A DNA stretch of 64,000 nucleotides from Ornithodoros turicata. Lineage: Eukaryota; Arthropoda; Arachnida; Ixodida; Argasidae. Shown piece by piece: positions 22,326-35,609 of this stretch (position 1 is the stretch's first letter; every line of letters begins with the position of its first letter). The stretch is taken from the NCBI RefSeq assembly GCF_037126465.1, contig NC_088202.1, positions 125,378,123 to 125,442,122 on the forward strand, read 5' to 3'. Below the pieces are notes generated by a model. That model did no database searches, was not told where the DNA came from, and was given only the letters and a program-made list of their open reading frames with translations. A program made the translations under genes and the position numbers.

Positions 22326-25300
22326 ATATTTGTAAATTTGCAACGTGCGTGAAGTATGACAGACAGTGTGGGATGGGAGCAAGGTGGTGTTGGTCGCCTG
22401 CCGGAGCAAGGATGTAGCTGTAAAAGTTTCTGAACCAATCAGTGAGTACGTTCTGAGGTGGCAGCATGGTATCGACGAACTTAGCGTAGTATATATAGTT
22501 ATAATTGTGCGAGTGGCATTACCGCAGCGCACTGCTCTGTCCGTGCTAGAGTTCGAAAGGCTTTCAGTTACTGATTATATCGCAGGTGACCACTCCTCTC
22601 AAAAGTTCGCCTTCTTCGGTGAAAAAGGTGTGACCAAGGAAATTCACCGTGACTTTTTCATGGTACTCCCGTACTTTTTTTTCTTTCTTGTTCTGAAGGA
22701 CATCCTAGCTTGCGCTCTGAGGAGAACTCCGAACAGCTGTTGAAAAAATGGCAGGGCCGACGCCACTGCCATGGTTTACCACGAACACCTATACGTCGCC
22801 GACTGTTTTGGACGTTGTTGCCATACTGGTATCAAGGTGAATCATCCGGGTATTCGTGGACTACGTGTGTAACAATAACAAGAACCACTACACCCATGAC
22901 ACTACACCCGGCACCGCAAGCACCATACACAAGAGCACTGCATGTTGACCAAACAAGGGTTAGCGTTCAGCAATGGAAGGTGCACGGTGTTGGTTGCACG
23001 ACGTGATGCTTTGCAATTGCCCTTTACACCCATGCAACTGACACACCATCGTGCATGTCGCTAAAACCGAGTAATTTCATTTTTTTTAACACTTTCATTG
23101 TATTGCCCAATGCGATACAATGAAAATTACCTCTTAATGGAAGCCCAGAGGGAGCTCTAGACACGCCGACGTAACGTCTTCCAAAAGCTCTCATTGATTG
23201 GGCCTGAATAGCCTCTAAGGTGCATTCATTAAGGGAACCTCTTCAGTCGGGTTATCCTAGCTCAATTCGTTTCTACCCATCTGAATCTGTCACACAGGGG
23301 CCGTAGACCATTACGCGCCGTCTTCGATTAATTTCCCCAGCATACCTATGGCTATACTGGCTTCCGCCGCGGGAGCTGGTGCGTCACACAAGGAGGTTTT
23401 CCATGCAGTCCTTTCGGAAGCACTCGCTGTCTGACTTTGGCAGCCGCCGAATGGAGACGAACATTTCAAAACGTTGCATGACCGCTCGCTGCGTTTCATA
23501 TAATTCCTGTTCCTATTGAACGATGCCCGTGTCTTGTGAAGCGTGACAGTGAATGGCTCCGGAGCATAAAGGTGGACGCGGGCTTTGAGTTGCATCGAGA
23601 GAACGTCCAGCACTCGATGTATGTGATTGTCTGTATATGTATTGTGACAGTCTGAGATGGTATACGTGACCGATGGGTGGATTGCACGGTTGTCGCACGT
23701 GGTCATATTTGATTGAAACTTCAATCATTCTTTATCGTTTGTTTCAAAATAACAGATTAGGGGGATATGAAGTCAACGAGAAGAGCAAGAGAAGAAGACC
23801 TTACAAGGTGACATACCAGCGATGCATAAGCTTCGCTCGTGTGGAGTTTCAGTGAATTGTCGTCGCAGTTTTTTTTAGGGAGAGGACGAAGCCACGAGTT
23901 TAGGAGGCACATTTCAGAGGTGGTGAAATCTTTTCAACGAAATTTGCAAAAACACGATGGTCCCTGAGCTCAAGCGAACATGTTCAAATTTTTATCAGCG
24001 CGCTTCTCAGCAACTGAGCCTCCCACCCCCCTGGCATGACATGTGATGTCTGTCAGTTTGGAATTTCCGACGTGTATTGTGTACACCACTCCCCACGCTC
24101 GCGCTGGTCTATATGAGGTTCACATTAATATCACCTCTAGCCGTCCTCTATTTGGGAAGCTCATACGCTGCGTTGCATGCATCTATTGAACTCTAGAAGG
24201 CAGACAGACAGACGGACAGATCGATCTGTGACTGGACATGCAGTTCAGATGGTCATTGTCCCTAAGGCATTCTGGTCTGGCTCCCTTCGACAGCACCATA
24301 AATTATGCGGCCAACTCGGGGCTTGGTCAGTAGGGTTTTTCAAACGCATGTCAAAGGCAGAGTAATTTCTGTTATTGACCGTCATGCATGCTGGATTCCA
24401 GGAGTCCATTTGTCAGAACAAAACTTTATGAACTGAAGTTGTATTAGTATAGTATATTAGTATAGTATTAGGAGCTCTCCTTGTACCTTGTGCGTCAACA
24501 TAATGTACTGTCGTATTGCCATACACATGTACTATAACGCGTAATATCGAGCACACGTCTGTCTGTCAGCTGCATTCATTGATACAGAACTCGCTATTAC
24601 CCTGTAGGAAATGTTTTGCGATAAAAATGGGCAGCTGCGGCATTGGCCACAGAAGAAAAAAAAAGAAACAAAACGTGCAGCCTACGTAATCACATTAGCA
24701 CCGATACGCTGTGTTCGTTGATTAGCATAATAATTAGCGGCTCAACGGCAACCCCTTATGAATCGAGCGTGTGTCACTACATACAAACACAATGTTTATG
24801 GGGAAGTCGCAGAACCTCCTTTTATTTTATTTTTATATTTTTTTTCTCGAGAAGTCGCTCATTAAATGTTTGCGGACGAAGTAACAGAAACCACAGTGGT
24901 GCCCAGCATGCAAATACTGAAACGGCTGGCATGTAACAAATGTATTTTTAATCAATACAGGGAGGCGTGCGGAAGAAGGTATCAACGATATGCGACGCCT
25001 TTCTGCGTGCCTTTATAAGCGTGCGATAAATCACGGGCAAACAACGAATATAGAAAGGCGTCGAAGCACCTGAATGGCCGCGCCGTCTTCACGGTTCAAG
25101 ACCTTGTTGCACGTAGACGCTAATGAAAGTAAACTGCGAATATCGTGCCTGTAAAAAAAGAAAGAAAAAGGAAAGCCCGCGAATAAAATCCCGTTAGGGT
25201 CGTTTACTTCCAAATTAATCGCCGAGAAAATTTATGGCATACCTTATGAGCTACATGACGTTCTTACACGTGCCAGGCTGCTAATAAAGTTACTCTTATT

Positions 25301-28300
25301 GTACGGCCGCCATATAAGTCTCTGTTGTTCTTGTTGTATGGGTTTTGCACTTTCGATTTCACGCATGTGCAGCTCGGCTATAATACCACCGTTGAGAAAC
25401 GTAGAAGCGTGATTCGGAAGTGTGTATATAGTCTTCTGGCGAAAGTTGTTCACCGTAAGGTTTTGCTTGCTAGAACAAATGCACATAGTGTAGCCCAACA
25501 TGTCGCAGTAAATGAATTGATTATTAGGGAACACGTTAATATATGGAAAAATAATATAGCAACTGCGGAGCGCTATAACAGCCGTCCTAATGTAACTGCT
25601 GTATTTAGGTGTGTCGAAATGACGTTGTGCATTATACCAGTTTCATCGTGATCCCCTGAACTAAAATGGCGCCGCGCAGATAATAAGGAAAACGTCACCT
25701 CCACCTGTAAGGAAAAAAGGAAAGAGAAAAAACGTGTTCTTTAGCTTCTTGAACTTTTTACATCCTTTCTGCTCAAACGCCAGAATCCTTTTACCTTTCT
25801 TCCCTCTTTCCAACATAAGCAGAGCGTATCTCAATAAAATATTGTGCAACACAGTGGCAGGCCTAGCAAGCTACGGAATACGTGTATATGTATTGAGGCC
25901 GAACAAAGACGTCTTCCAGCCTTTGTGATCCTCCATACGAAAGGCTGCCTCCCAACGTGTAATCCATATAATCCACGAAAAATTCAATTCAGCTACTTCT
26001 ACCGGGCTTAAATGGTCTTCCCAGGTTACACGTGCAGCTTCAAAGTGCTCGACCTTGTAACATGCGCCCGACTTGGGCGTATACTGCGACACATAAAAAG
26101 CTTAACCTTTTATCGCCAGGTACGCGGAGACATTAATATGTGTGCAAGATTTTGACGTAAACTCTGGGATATTCGCATTTGCGACGTGTCAGGAGAACAG
26201 CGTATGGGAACAAACTTCGGCCGCCGATGTGGAACTTTTTCGGTCTTTGTGCCGTCGAGGGGTGGGCACTCGGTGTCGCTCCTTTTTTTGTGCCAAGTGT
26301 CGCATACGGGACACCGCCGCGACAATGGGCGAGTCTGGCTGCGTCGCTTTATGCGTCAATGAGCACCAGTTGTAGGGCGGCAAGTGAGACAGAGGTGGTG
26401 CTGGAGGGAGATGAGCGTTCTCCGCTGCTTCTTATATTTTCTGCCAAGAAACGTGCGAGAGTGTCTAATATGACAACTTGAGATCATAATCATTCCACAC
26501 TCGCCTTGCTAGCGTAGTTATAGTAGTACTTTGTTTTGTAGAGTTTCTAGTGTTTCTTAAACTTTGTCGCATGCTTGACGAGTAGTGCGCACAAGCCCGT
26601 CGAATATGCACCCATTGCACTACTATTACGCAAATTACGCACTCAAGCTTTCGAAAAAGTCTTGTACATGAGAGAACTGATGTTCTGAGCCGGTAATCCA
26701 GAAGATGTGGGTTCGTGTCCTAAAGCTGGCTAACCTTTTCAGTAACTTCATCTTTCACCGGTATATGTTGTATTGGTTATTAAACCCTGTACCCCTGTGC
26801 GGACTTTTTTAAATGTTTTCTGCAGATTATACGTAGGCGACAGGCACATTATTTCGTGCGACGCGTGCCCACCCGCATCCTGAAGAAAAACAGAAGGCAG
26901 TACTAATTGAGATTCTAATACTTTTATCTTCTACCCGTATAACCGAATGCGGCTTTGTGCGTAGAAAGAAATATATGCACCATACACAAACTGCTACGTA
27001 AAGGGAAACACGCCCTCTGTGTGCTCCGCCATGGACGAAGTAAAGACAGAAGTATTGGCACTGAATCATGCATTAAAGTCTCTTTGCTGATGTAGTATTT
27101 TGTTTAGACAAACGATCGACTCCCGCTGTTTTTCTTCGTCTGCAAAGGCAGTCAGTCCATCGGGAACCAGCTGCATCTGGGCTAAGCTGCTGCTACAGGA
27201 TGCGCCTCTTGTGAGCGCAGTGCTCTTATAAAGCCATTTGCCCTTGCACGCGCTGAACACTTTTTAATGAGAGGCCCCCTTGGCGTCCTCCTTTTTTTCC
27301 CACCAGCATTCGCCTGTCTGTGTGTTGCGCATCCGCTTAGGGAAGGAGGCGTTCCTGCAAATACAAGACCCCTTTCGACAAGTCGGAACACTTGACTCAT
27401 CCTCTGAGGCAAAAACATGGCGACAGAAACAATAAACAATTAAAAGCGTTAATGTATGCGTGGGTCGCAGATGCCTCCCCATGCCGCTTAACTCTCTCTT
27501 CGTTTGTTTCTTTGTTTTTTATTTTCCTGTAATTATTCTGATCAGCACGTTCTCCGTTTACCACATAGCGTCGCGTCGGAGGCGGGTCACAGTGTCTCGT
27601 CTCTCGTGATGTTGCCTTATACGTGGAGAGACACTGACGAGGGGTGTACTCGCAGTGTTAACGCATGTGATATCACTCTGGGGAGCGTGGTTCACATGCC
27701 TGGTGGGAAAGAGAAGTTTTAAGTGTGAATAGTCAGAGGAAAAGTTACCATTCAGTTAGAGTAACCAGCCGATATTGGTCACTAACGTTGTAATATGGGA
27801 ATTTTGAAGTTAGTTCGTAACTGATGCATGATCGAAGTTGGTCGTGTGTGTGCGGCACGCGAACTGCGTGCACAAATAGCGTTCTGACTTGCCTATTGCC
27901 ATATAGTCATAAAAGGTCAAAGTAATAACTCTTACCGTCTTACCTTGTTATTGCCCATTTGATACATTCTTTTTATCCATGCGCCAAACTAAGTGAATAG
28001 CAAGACTGATTTGCGTTCTGATAAAGAATAATTCGTTTACCACCTTTCGTTCGCCGTCGCCTCAACGTGCCCTATATAGCCGACGTCTCCTTCACGAGCT
28101 TGGAAGGGCAGATTCACCTAACTGTGGCACCTGAGGGACTGTTGAGGACACTGAACATACCTTATTATCCTGTCCACGGTATCAGCAGCACATACAACCT
28201 CTACAAGCTGAAAATATTCTCTACAATTCTGTAAAATGCCTCGAACGTCATTTCATAGCAGTGTGTAGCCGGCCCCATTTCATATATTGTCTTGTGATTC

Positions 28301-28760
28301 GAAGTGCAGAAGCAGCGGTTGAGTGGTTGAAACATTATCACTCTTAGGAAAAGAAGAAAAAAAAAAGTTTGAAAAGGTGGTAACCGGCTCTCTTACCACA
28401 CCCGCTGCAGCGACCCCCTTTCGGAAGGGTATAACGAGGCTGTTTACCTCATCGATTGCGGTTCCATCTTTCGGTGGATAACATGCGCAGAGTGGTAACT
28501 GAGGCCATTTTACAACCCAGGGTTACACAAGTTTATTACATGACACGAAGATAATCTCTCGAAGAGACGGTATATGATCGTATTTGAGGAGCAATTTAAG
28601 TAGCAAACACGGTCAGCAGCGTCTTTCTATTTTAATCCACAGGGGTCGTCACTTGTGGCGGCAGATTTTCCGTTACTGCAATGAGGAAATCTCACAACCC
28701 TCAATTGCAACGCCGCTTGTCAGACGAACAGGACCTCAGGGGGAGGGGGGGGGGGTACCG
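22326..28760. other. Anonymous non-coding DNA
   Basis: No gene is supported. A 137-codon minus-strand frame (23311-23724) has no recognisable domain. A CAGA-type short repeat lies at 24197-24216 and a TATTAGTATAG tandem at about 24445-24470. A stretch near 26665-26690 (ACATGAGAGAACTGATGTTC) recurs near 61947-61966 and, in part, at about 55206. Confidence 0.4.
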
Positions 28761-28765
28761 TTGAG

Positions 28766-28860
28766 TAGACGAGCGGCCTGCCTGCCTACGCCGGCGGCAT
28801 GTTGCTCGGGGGAAGGGAAAAAGGAGGGAGGGGAAGGGGTGAACAGTTACATTAGTTGCT
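28766..28860. repeat. Second copy of the repeat at 2020-2125
   Basis: GCCTGCCTGCCTACGCCGGC, GGCATGTTGCTCGGGGGAAG and a GGGAGGGGAAGGGG tail parallel the segment after the gypsy integrase remnant. It is preceded by a G-rich run at about 28738-28754. Confidence 0.55.
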
Positions 28861-30150
28861 GCTAAGCATCATGTGTTCCTATAGCTGCCTATATAGCCAA
28901 CTCAGAATTTGCGGAATTGCAGCCTCTTTAATACTATCTGTTCTCCGGCGAATTGCGACAACATATCTGATTTTATGGCAGTAATCTGCGCTTGTCCCCA
29001 CCATATACAGTTGGCAATACGACGACCTTTCTGCCCTAGCACTTGTGCTTCGCGCTTGCTATCTTGGACGCGAAGTTTGCATGTTTGTAAGCGCGCTTAA
29101 TTTCCGTTTGCGTGTTTGCCTTGGTGATTGGTCCATAAAGATACCTTCTTGATTTCTCGTTTTATGACCCGTAAGAACCTGCAAACCAGAATTGCACTGA
29201 GAAGTTCCGACTTCTATATAGATAAAGATACTTCTTAAAACTAAAGACTCTTATAAAAGAAAAAAAAAGATATATTTTGTATGCATGTATCGCGCTAAAA
29301 ACGATATATTGACTCTGTCAAACGCTATGTCGGCTCTCCGACAATTCATTTGTGCACTTGAAGGGTATAAATTTGACACCCAGGGCGTTAAAATTAGGAC
29401 ACACGTCCGGGGTGGAACAGTACCGCCCTGCCGAAGGAATTAAACTTGACAAGCCGTTATGTGACAAGCCATTACCACCCTGAAAAGTATAACATTGACC
29501 ACCCCTTTTTTTAAAGAATGTAGACCTCAACGGAGCCATTAAAAGCCTCACAATCATGATAGCAATGCTCAGCATATATTAGTGACACCAATGCGGCATA
29601 TCACAAATCCGCGCATATATTGGTGACAACGGTGTCGCTGTATGTACTCATCTTAGTCTGCGTGACATACACCGACCAGATCACGGCGTCTTGCTTGCTG
29701 CATGCATTCACATGTATCCTGTTGTCGTTTCCAAAGCATTTCATGCTCCGTTCATGTTCTTTGTGAGAGCTGCTTCCAAGTTGAAACTGTACTTGGCGAT
29801 AAAGATATCATGCAAAACTCCTGTCCTTGCCTGCCCATTACCCTTCCTTTGTTTTCGGCCTGACCGTTGTACTTCCTGATCGTGACTGTGCTATTAGGGA
29901 TTGATTACGCGCAGCGTCAAGGCCCTGCCCATAATAGAGTTGTCTACCCGGTGCTCTTTTCGTTCCTTTTCAATAGAACCTAACAACTGGTCCATGCGTG
30001 AAATAACACTATCTGGTCATCCAGGAGAAATTTGTTCTCATTGAGCCAATTGGGACCTGATTATCACATCTTTAATTTTGTGCATTTTTTTCCCAGTTAC
30101 TGTTATTACTTACTGCGTTACAATGTGCAATATGTTCCATATCGCGCTAA
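28861..30150. other. Anonymous non-coding DNA
   Basis: Only a short imperfect duplication is visible, GCATATATTAGTGACACCAA near 29571 and GCATATATTGGTGACAACGG near 29613. No gene seen. Confidence 0.4.
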
Positions 30151-30154
30151 CATA

Positions 30155-30272
30155 TTGTGTTACTAATACCCCTTTCCCCCACTCCTTCCTGCTGTTCTCT
30201 CTCCATCTGCCCACATCTGTACGCCGTTCATAGCCACAGTTGCGTCGCGCCGCTGACACGAAAAAAAAAAAA
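30155..30272 (+). mobile_element. tRNA-SINE family 1, 3' half
   Basis: This matches the 3' half of the full copy at 35300-35606: a CCCCCACTCCTTCCTGCTG block, CTCTCTCCATCTGCCCACAT, then CGCCGCTGACACG and a poly(A) tail (30260-30271). The tRNA-like head is missing, as in 5'-truncated retroposed copies. Confidence 0.75.
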
Positions 30273-30602
30273 TCCTAATTCTATGAAAAAATCTACTGGT
30301 CCCACAACGTGGAGAACGGTGTTTTTCGTCAGCGAACTTTTGCGACGACTTACGACCCCTTTAATCAATTTTGGGGCGCCCCAAATTGAAATTTCTGAAT
30401 TAAATTCTGAAATTCATCAAGTAAACCTAATGTTTTGTTTGTGTGTTTTTTGTTTGTTTCTTTTCTCGCAAGAAACAGAGAGCGCATGTCGAGTCCCCAT
30501 CCCATCAGGAAATTCATTTTCCGTCACAATGGTAATAGCTAAAAAGAGAAAAACCAAAATCCGTCCCTTCAAGACGCGCAAATTATCGGCCGCCGTCAGT
30601 TC

Positions 30603-30640
30603 CACTTCGTGTTAGCGCCGCGAAACAACTGTGGCTATGA
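30603..30640 (-). mobile_element. tRNA-SINE family 1, short 3' fragment
   Basis: GTGTTAGCGCCGCGAAACAA continuing CTGTGGCTATGA is the reverse complement of the family 1 tail, identical in sequence to the start of the copy at 47806-47920. Confidence 0.65.
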
Positions 30641-31420
30641 CTAAGCGACCGTCAGTTCTTATAGTCAAGTTAATATGCAGCAAGCGGCGGAAGAAAGCGA
30701 TGTTCAGACCCCCTCCTGTTTCCTTCTCACTGTTGTTTCAGACAACAGGCGTGCAACCTTGCTGTTGCTATCATCAGGAGCACGGAAAAGGAAACTGAAA
30801 GGGACGATCATGTCCTTCTTTCTATCTGTATTAACTAGACGAAGTTCGGAGCTTCATTAATGCGGACTTCAATTTAGAAAATTCAATTTGTTGTTACAGA
30901 AAATCGATCAAAGTGGTCTACCATCAACACCATATGACATGGATGTCAATGAATAGGTGTGACATTCATTGTTGCAGTTGTAAAGCACATCATGGATATT
31001 AGCTTTCATGCGATTCCACGTGGAAGAATGGCATAGAGTTTTAGAACTGGCCTCAGTTGTTGACTTGGTTGGGGAAAATAAAGCAAATCAGTAAATTAAG
31101 GATATAGGGAGTGGTAGGCTAAAAGATAAGGAAGATGGGCTCACTAATTTTGTGACTCATCTAATCAGTCAACAATACAGAATGGCATAACTGCTCTCTT
31201 CAACTGCTGACCACGTTTTCCTTGCAAGATGGGAAGGCCTGTCCTATCTGGAACGTTGGGGAGGATCGATCTTCTTGCGGGACTATCGAGTGTTGCAGCG
31301 CGGAGGTTGCTAAGTGGTAGAATTTCGTCATTCCGTCATTTCCGTTTTTCGTTGTTCAATCCATCTGTATGTATCTCATTAACACCTGTATATAGCCTGT
31401 AATTATTTCGCCGTAGCATA

Positions 31421-32318
31421 CAGGGTGTCCCACCGAAAAAGGGCCAGGGGCTAAAAAAAAGACGGAGTGCTGGACACAAATGGAACCAATTGTACGTGTT
31501 TAGCAGTTGTGTGGTCTATCCAAAAATATTTTTTCATCGCCCCTTGTTAATTAATTAGCGGTAATTAATTTTCTTTTCTAACTTTTCAATTCTAAAAGCT
31601 ACGAAGTTGTCTCAATGAGAACATCTGATCTCTTCGGTCGCCTGATACCAAAGCCGTTTTCAGATCAAAAATCCGTGCGATAGATCGTTCACAAAAAATT
31701 CGTGAAGGAACACCATTTTTTTCTTTATTTTGTTCGTTGCGCATCTCTAGAGGCGCGTCTTTCCTTCACCCCCAAAATGAGACGACGAAAGAGCACACTA
31801 TCGCCTCTTGTGTCCTGGAAAAAGATTAAAAGAAAACAGAAATAGCAACCCAAGATAAGGGCAGTTGCGATAGAGTCACCCCATACATTTCTTTTTGTTT
31901 CGTTTCCGCAAGTTAAAACTCATCTTCGACGCATGAGGCGGCACTGTGCTCTTTCACTCTCTCACATTGGGAATGAAGGAAATACGCGTCTTCGACGATG
32001 CGCAATGAACAAAATAAAGAAGAAAATGGTGTTCCTTCACGAATTTTTTTGTGAACGATCTATCGAACGGATTTTTGTTCTGAAAACGGCTTTGGTATCA
32101 GGCGACCGAAGAGATCAGATGTTCTCATTGAGACAACTTCGTAGCTTTTATAATTGAAAAGTTAGAAAATTAATTACCGCTAATTAATTAATAAGTGACG
32201 ATGAAAAAAATATTTTTGGATAGACCACACAACTGCTGAACACGTACAATTGGTTCCATTTGTGTCCAGCACTCCGTCTTTTTTTTAGCCCCTGGCCCTT
32301 TTTCGGTGGGACACCCTG
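31421..32318. mobile_element. 898-bp long-TIR DNA transposon (non-autonomous), TA duplication
   Basis: The ends are CAGGGTGTCCCACCGAAAAA and its reverse complement, flanked by TA on both sides (31419-31420 and 32319-32320), as for Tc1/mariner-type insertions. Inverted arms of about 390 bp (31421 to about 31815; about 31930 to 32318) pair along their whole length, leaving about 115 bp of unique centre. The arms cover nearly the whole element, so no transposase is present. Mismatches between arms are few and spread evenly. The 74-codon frame at 31933-32157 lies within the right arm and is an artefact. Two relatives in the window start with CAGGGTGTTT (34140 and 45829). Confidence 0.88.
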
Positions 32319-32329
32319 TATATAGATCT

Positions 32330-34135
32330 CACCTGACCAGCACGTTCACACATGTTCATTAGTACAGTATTTTTAAAAGCCATGTCTTCGTACCACCTGT
32401 AATCACGCCACCCACTGAATAATTTTTTCCCAAACAACAGAATGGCATAACTTCAGTGCTTGCAAACGTGCACCGTAAAAAGGAAAGGAATACAAGGGGA
32501 AAGGTCGTTTTCAAGGCATATAGGCATGCCACCCTCGTGTAAATAGACGGCGATTGATTTTCATCAGTGACACCTAAGTAATAATTGTGAACGAAACCTT
32601 CTCAGAAAAGAAAAACTCCGTATCAGAGGGGCTAAATGTCAATGTGTGGCAAAAGCGAACTAGCGACAGCCCCATATAGCTGATATATGTCATTAAACGT
32701 ATGAGAAACAGTTCTAAAGACACAAGTAGAAGGCATCGTCAGACACCAACGAACAGTGGCAGTTAAGTCAGACCACACCGTCAGTGCGACGTGCACCGGC
32801 CTCACATTTGCTAGCTTTTGGTCTGTCTTTTTGTCTATTATTTTTCTTTACTTTCTCCTCCTGGTGTCTCTCTTCTTCACACTATGTAGCGTATGTACCT
32901 GCATTTGTCATGTACTGCACCACCTATACTGTTCCATTTCTTCTGAGTTCCGGAGAGTTCAGCGTACATATATATATATATATATATGCTGCGTGGTTAT
33001 CTCTATTTTAGCACTCATGTGTTGTCCCTCAGGGGCGTGATCTTACAGTCGAAGTGAACTCGAGCGTTAAAGGCGCAATGCATGCGCTGTGCGTAGAGCG
33101 TGCGTTTCGGACAAGGATTCCCTTTGTCTACCGCTCGCACCGTCCCTTAGTGTATAGTAGCCATAATCAAGACTCTGCTGCCTGAGCCTGATAGGTGCGT
33201 GACCCAGGATCGTTGTAACGTGATCCTCCTTTCCTTCTATCAAGCTGCTCACGGAAGCAAGACGTAATGCTGGACTAGCACGCTATAGCCTAGAAAGGAA
33301 GCCAGCACACATCAACTGACAAGAGGAGCATTTCCATTTTGCATTTCATTCGGCGTATATAGAATGTGTGCGATAATATGTCTCCTGCGAAGGTGATCTC
33401 AGCTATACAGATCTTGAATCAATGAATAAAAAATAACTCAGTTGATCTCAATAAAAATTAAGTAAAAAATACAACAACTCTGGAGATGGTGACGAGGGAA
33501 ATGGTGACACTGGCCGATCCGGTAGAGTTAGCTACTCCAGAACACCTGGTGCATGTTACGTCAGAACGCTAATCACTGTCTTGTGATACTGTAAGCCTTG
33601 AGGTTCAAAAGATGGCCATATGTATCACCTATGTCTTTCACAAAGCGCATTAGGGCCTAAGTGCGGATTGTCCTTCCTCATCATGACCTGAGCAGAAAAA
33701 TAATACACACTTTTTTGGGCATGTTATAGCGTGGTTCAGCGTCATTTCCGCTATAGTGAGGAATTTAATGGATATCACTATTGTCTCCCTATACTCTTAT
33801 CAGAATTCGAAATGTCTGTTAGTCCGCTGAAAGAAGCCGAAAGAAGATTGTATTTCGACAGTTTTGTCTTCCTCAGTGTCGTAACTCAGAGTATATAATT
33901 AATTACTGATAATCGTGAAAAAGGAAAAAAAAAAAAAAGAAGAAAGATATGAAGGTTCCCGGGCATGTAAATACAGTCTTCGAAAGCCCAAACGACATCC
34001 ATAGCATTTAAAGTATTTTTCTAGATACCCTCGTTCTTTTGAGTCCAATTGCATGAATAATGATTTTGTGAGCTGCTGGCGTTACACCCAATTACCTCCG
34101 TTATCCTTCTTTTTGCCAGCCATCTTCTCGTATAT
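32330..34135. other. Anonymous non-coding DNA with a (TA)n tract
   Basis: There is a (TA)n tract at about 32967-32987 and an A-rich tract near 33924-33940. No coding feature is supported. Confidence 0.4.
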
Positions 34136-34139
34136 TGTA

Positions 34140-34865
34140 CAGGGTGTTTATTTTTATCCGTTGCATACGTTTTTTTATAAAAAAGCTATGGCAAGTACAC
34201 AAATGCCTTTTTTGCTGGTGGGTTATGCGAAAACGCATACGGCGTGTTGGAAAGCGTATTTATGTGCTGAACGACTAATTAGCCTAACATTCATTAATGA
34301 ACTTTATGAATGAACATATGTTCTTTATTTTTTTTATCTTGTGTATCTTTGTTATCTTTTTTTTATCTTGTGGTGCATGGTGGTGGCGAGACGGGCGCGC
34401 CGTTTTTGGCCTCATTCATGTGCGCAAGGTCACGACTGTAGAGCTAGGATGAGATAATATGATATGATAACGGATGTTGAAATGAAGATGACGTTTTCTT
34501 TTTTTTTTTTTCAGACGCGAGGTAGTACAGTTTGAGCCAGTCATTACATATATCCCTCGTCCTTGTTAAATATCCTGAGACGAGCGCGTACTTTGAAATA
34601 TAAATTGCCAAGTTTTGCTATGCAAATGAGCCGAAACGAGGAGAATACAGTTCCTAAACGCAAAAAAGCTATGTGACGAGCATTCCACGTCGAAGGGTCA
34701 CGTGCTTTGGAGCGATTGAGATGATTGGAGTAGATGCTGATCTGTTGGCTAGATAAACCGCTTTCCGCGGCCTATAGATAACTCGGCGGTGGTGAAGGTC
34801 ATCAGTTGCTGGAAGCGCGCTTTTGGTTTCGCCTCATTTGCATAGCAAAACTCGGCAACGGGTAT
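34140..34865. mobile_element. Partial CAGGGTGTTT element with internal inverted repeat
   Basis: The left end CAGGGTGTTTATTTTTATCC is preceded by TA (34138-34139), like the elements at 31421 and 45829. No matching right end was found. Within it, AAGTTTTGCTATGCAAATGA at about 34611 pairs with TCATTTGCATAGCAAAACTC at about 34834. This suggests subterminal inverted repeats of an element whose right terminus has been lost. Confidence 0.5.
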
Positions 34866-35299
34866 TTCAACGCATTCGGGTTCGGATGTTCTCACCCCCC
34901 CTCAATTTCAGTCGTTACACAGAGTATCAGTTGACCTTGGTAGTATAATAGCATGCTTTCCTAAGCAGGACCCCCCTCAGAAAAATCCTGGACCCGCCCA
35001 TGTTTTTAAGCGTAATGTACTGAAAGCTAACATTTTCCGTGGCTTGTTGCATTCACAAAGTTATGATAGAGAGTATCAATTTCTCCTCGTTTTTTTTTCC
35101 TTACAAACAAACAAACAAACCTTTTGTTAACTTTATTAAGCGCGGAAAAGGCAACACAGAGCGCGGGCTTTTGCCTGAGGAACTCGCTTGACGTGCCGCG
35201 CCCTCTGCCAGCCTTGGATAACCTCTCCTCAAGCCCATAATCAACAACAACTCATAAGCACCGGAATTTTTGTCGCGCGCTTGGTTTGAGCTGGGTCGC

Positions 35300-35606
35300 A
35301 ACAACAGCGCAACTGTGCCGCAAGCGTCCCGCGAGCAGCGGGTTCCCGACTCCTGGGTTAGAATGACCGCCTTCCACGTCGATACCGGGAGGTCTCACTG
35401 CTTCCAATCCCGGCACGGGCTGTGCTGTCTAAGGTTTTCTCTGGGTTTTACGACGGACTTTCGAGACGAATGTCGGTACAGTTCCAGGACGCATAGTAAC
35501 CCGCCTGTCCCCCATTCCTTCCTGCTGTCCTCTCTCCATCTGTCCACGTCTGTACTCCAGTCATAGCACCAGTTGCTTCGCGGCGCTAACACGGAAGAAA
35601 AAAAAA
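35300..35606 (+). mobile_element. tRNA-SINE family 1, near full-length copy
   Basis: The tRNA-like head (GGTTAGAATGACCGCCTTCC, then a CTTCCAATCCCGGCACGG box-B-like stretch) is followed by a body with GGCTGTGCTGTCTAAGGTTT and AATGTCGGTACAGTTCC. The tail is CTGTCCCCCATTCCTTCCTG, CTCTCTCCATCTGTCCACGT and GCTTCGCGGCGCTAACACGG, then poly(A). SINEs like this borrow LINE machinery for mobility. The family resembles tick tRNA-SINEs as I recall them, but the name was not checked. Confidence 0.82.
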
Positions 35607-35609
35607 ACT

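Noticed and set aside
23311..23724. 137-codon minus-strand frame with overlapping alternative frames
   Set aside because: Three frames are open over the same bases and none shows family features.
26110..26325. CPVCDTWH-containing minus-strand frame as a zinc-finger gene
   Set aside because: Only one CxxC pair without a second pair, a short frame, and a competing open frame on the other strand.
31933..32157. 74-codon open frame
   Set aside because: Lies inside one arm of the long inverted-repeat element, with no transposase similarity.
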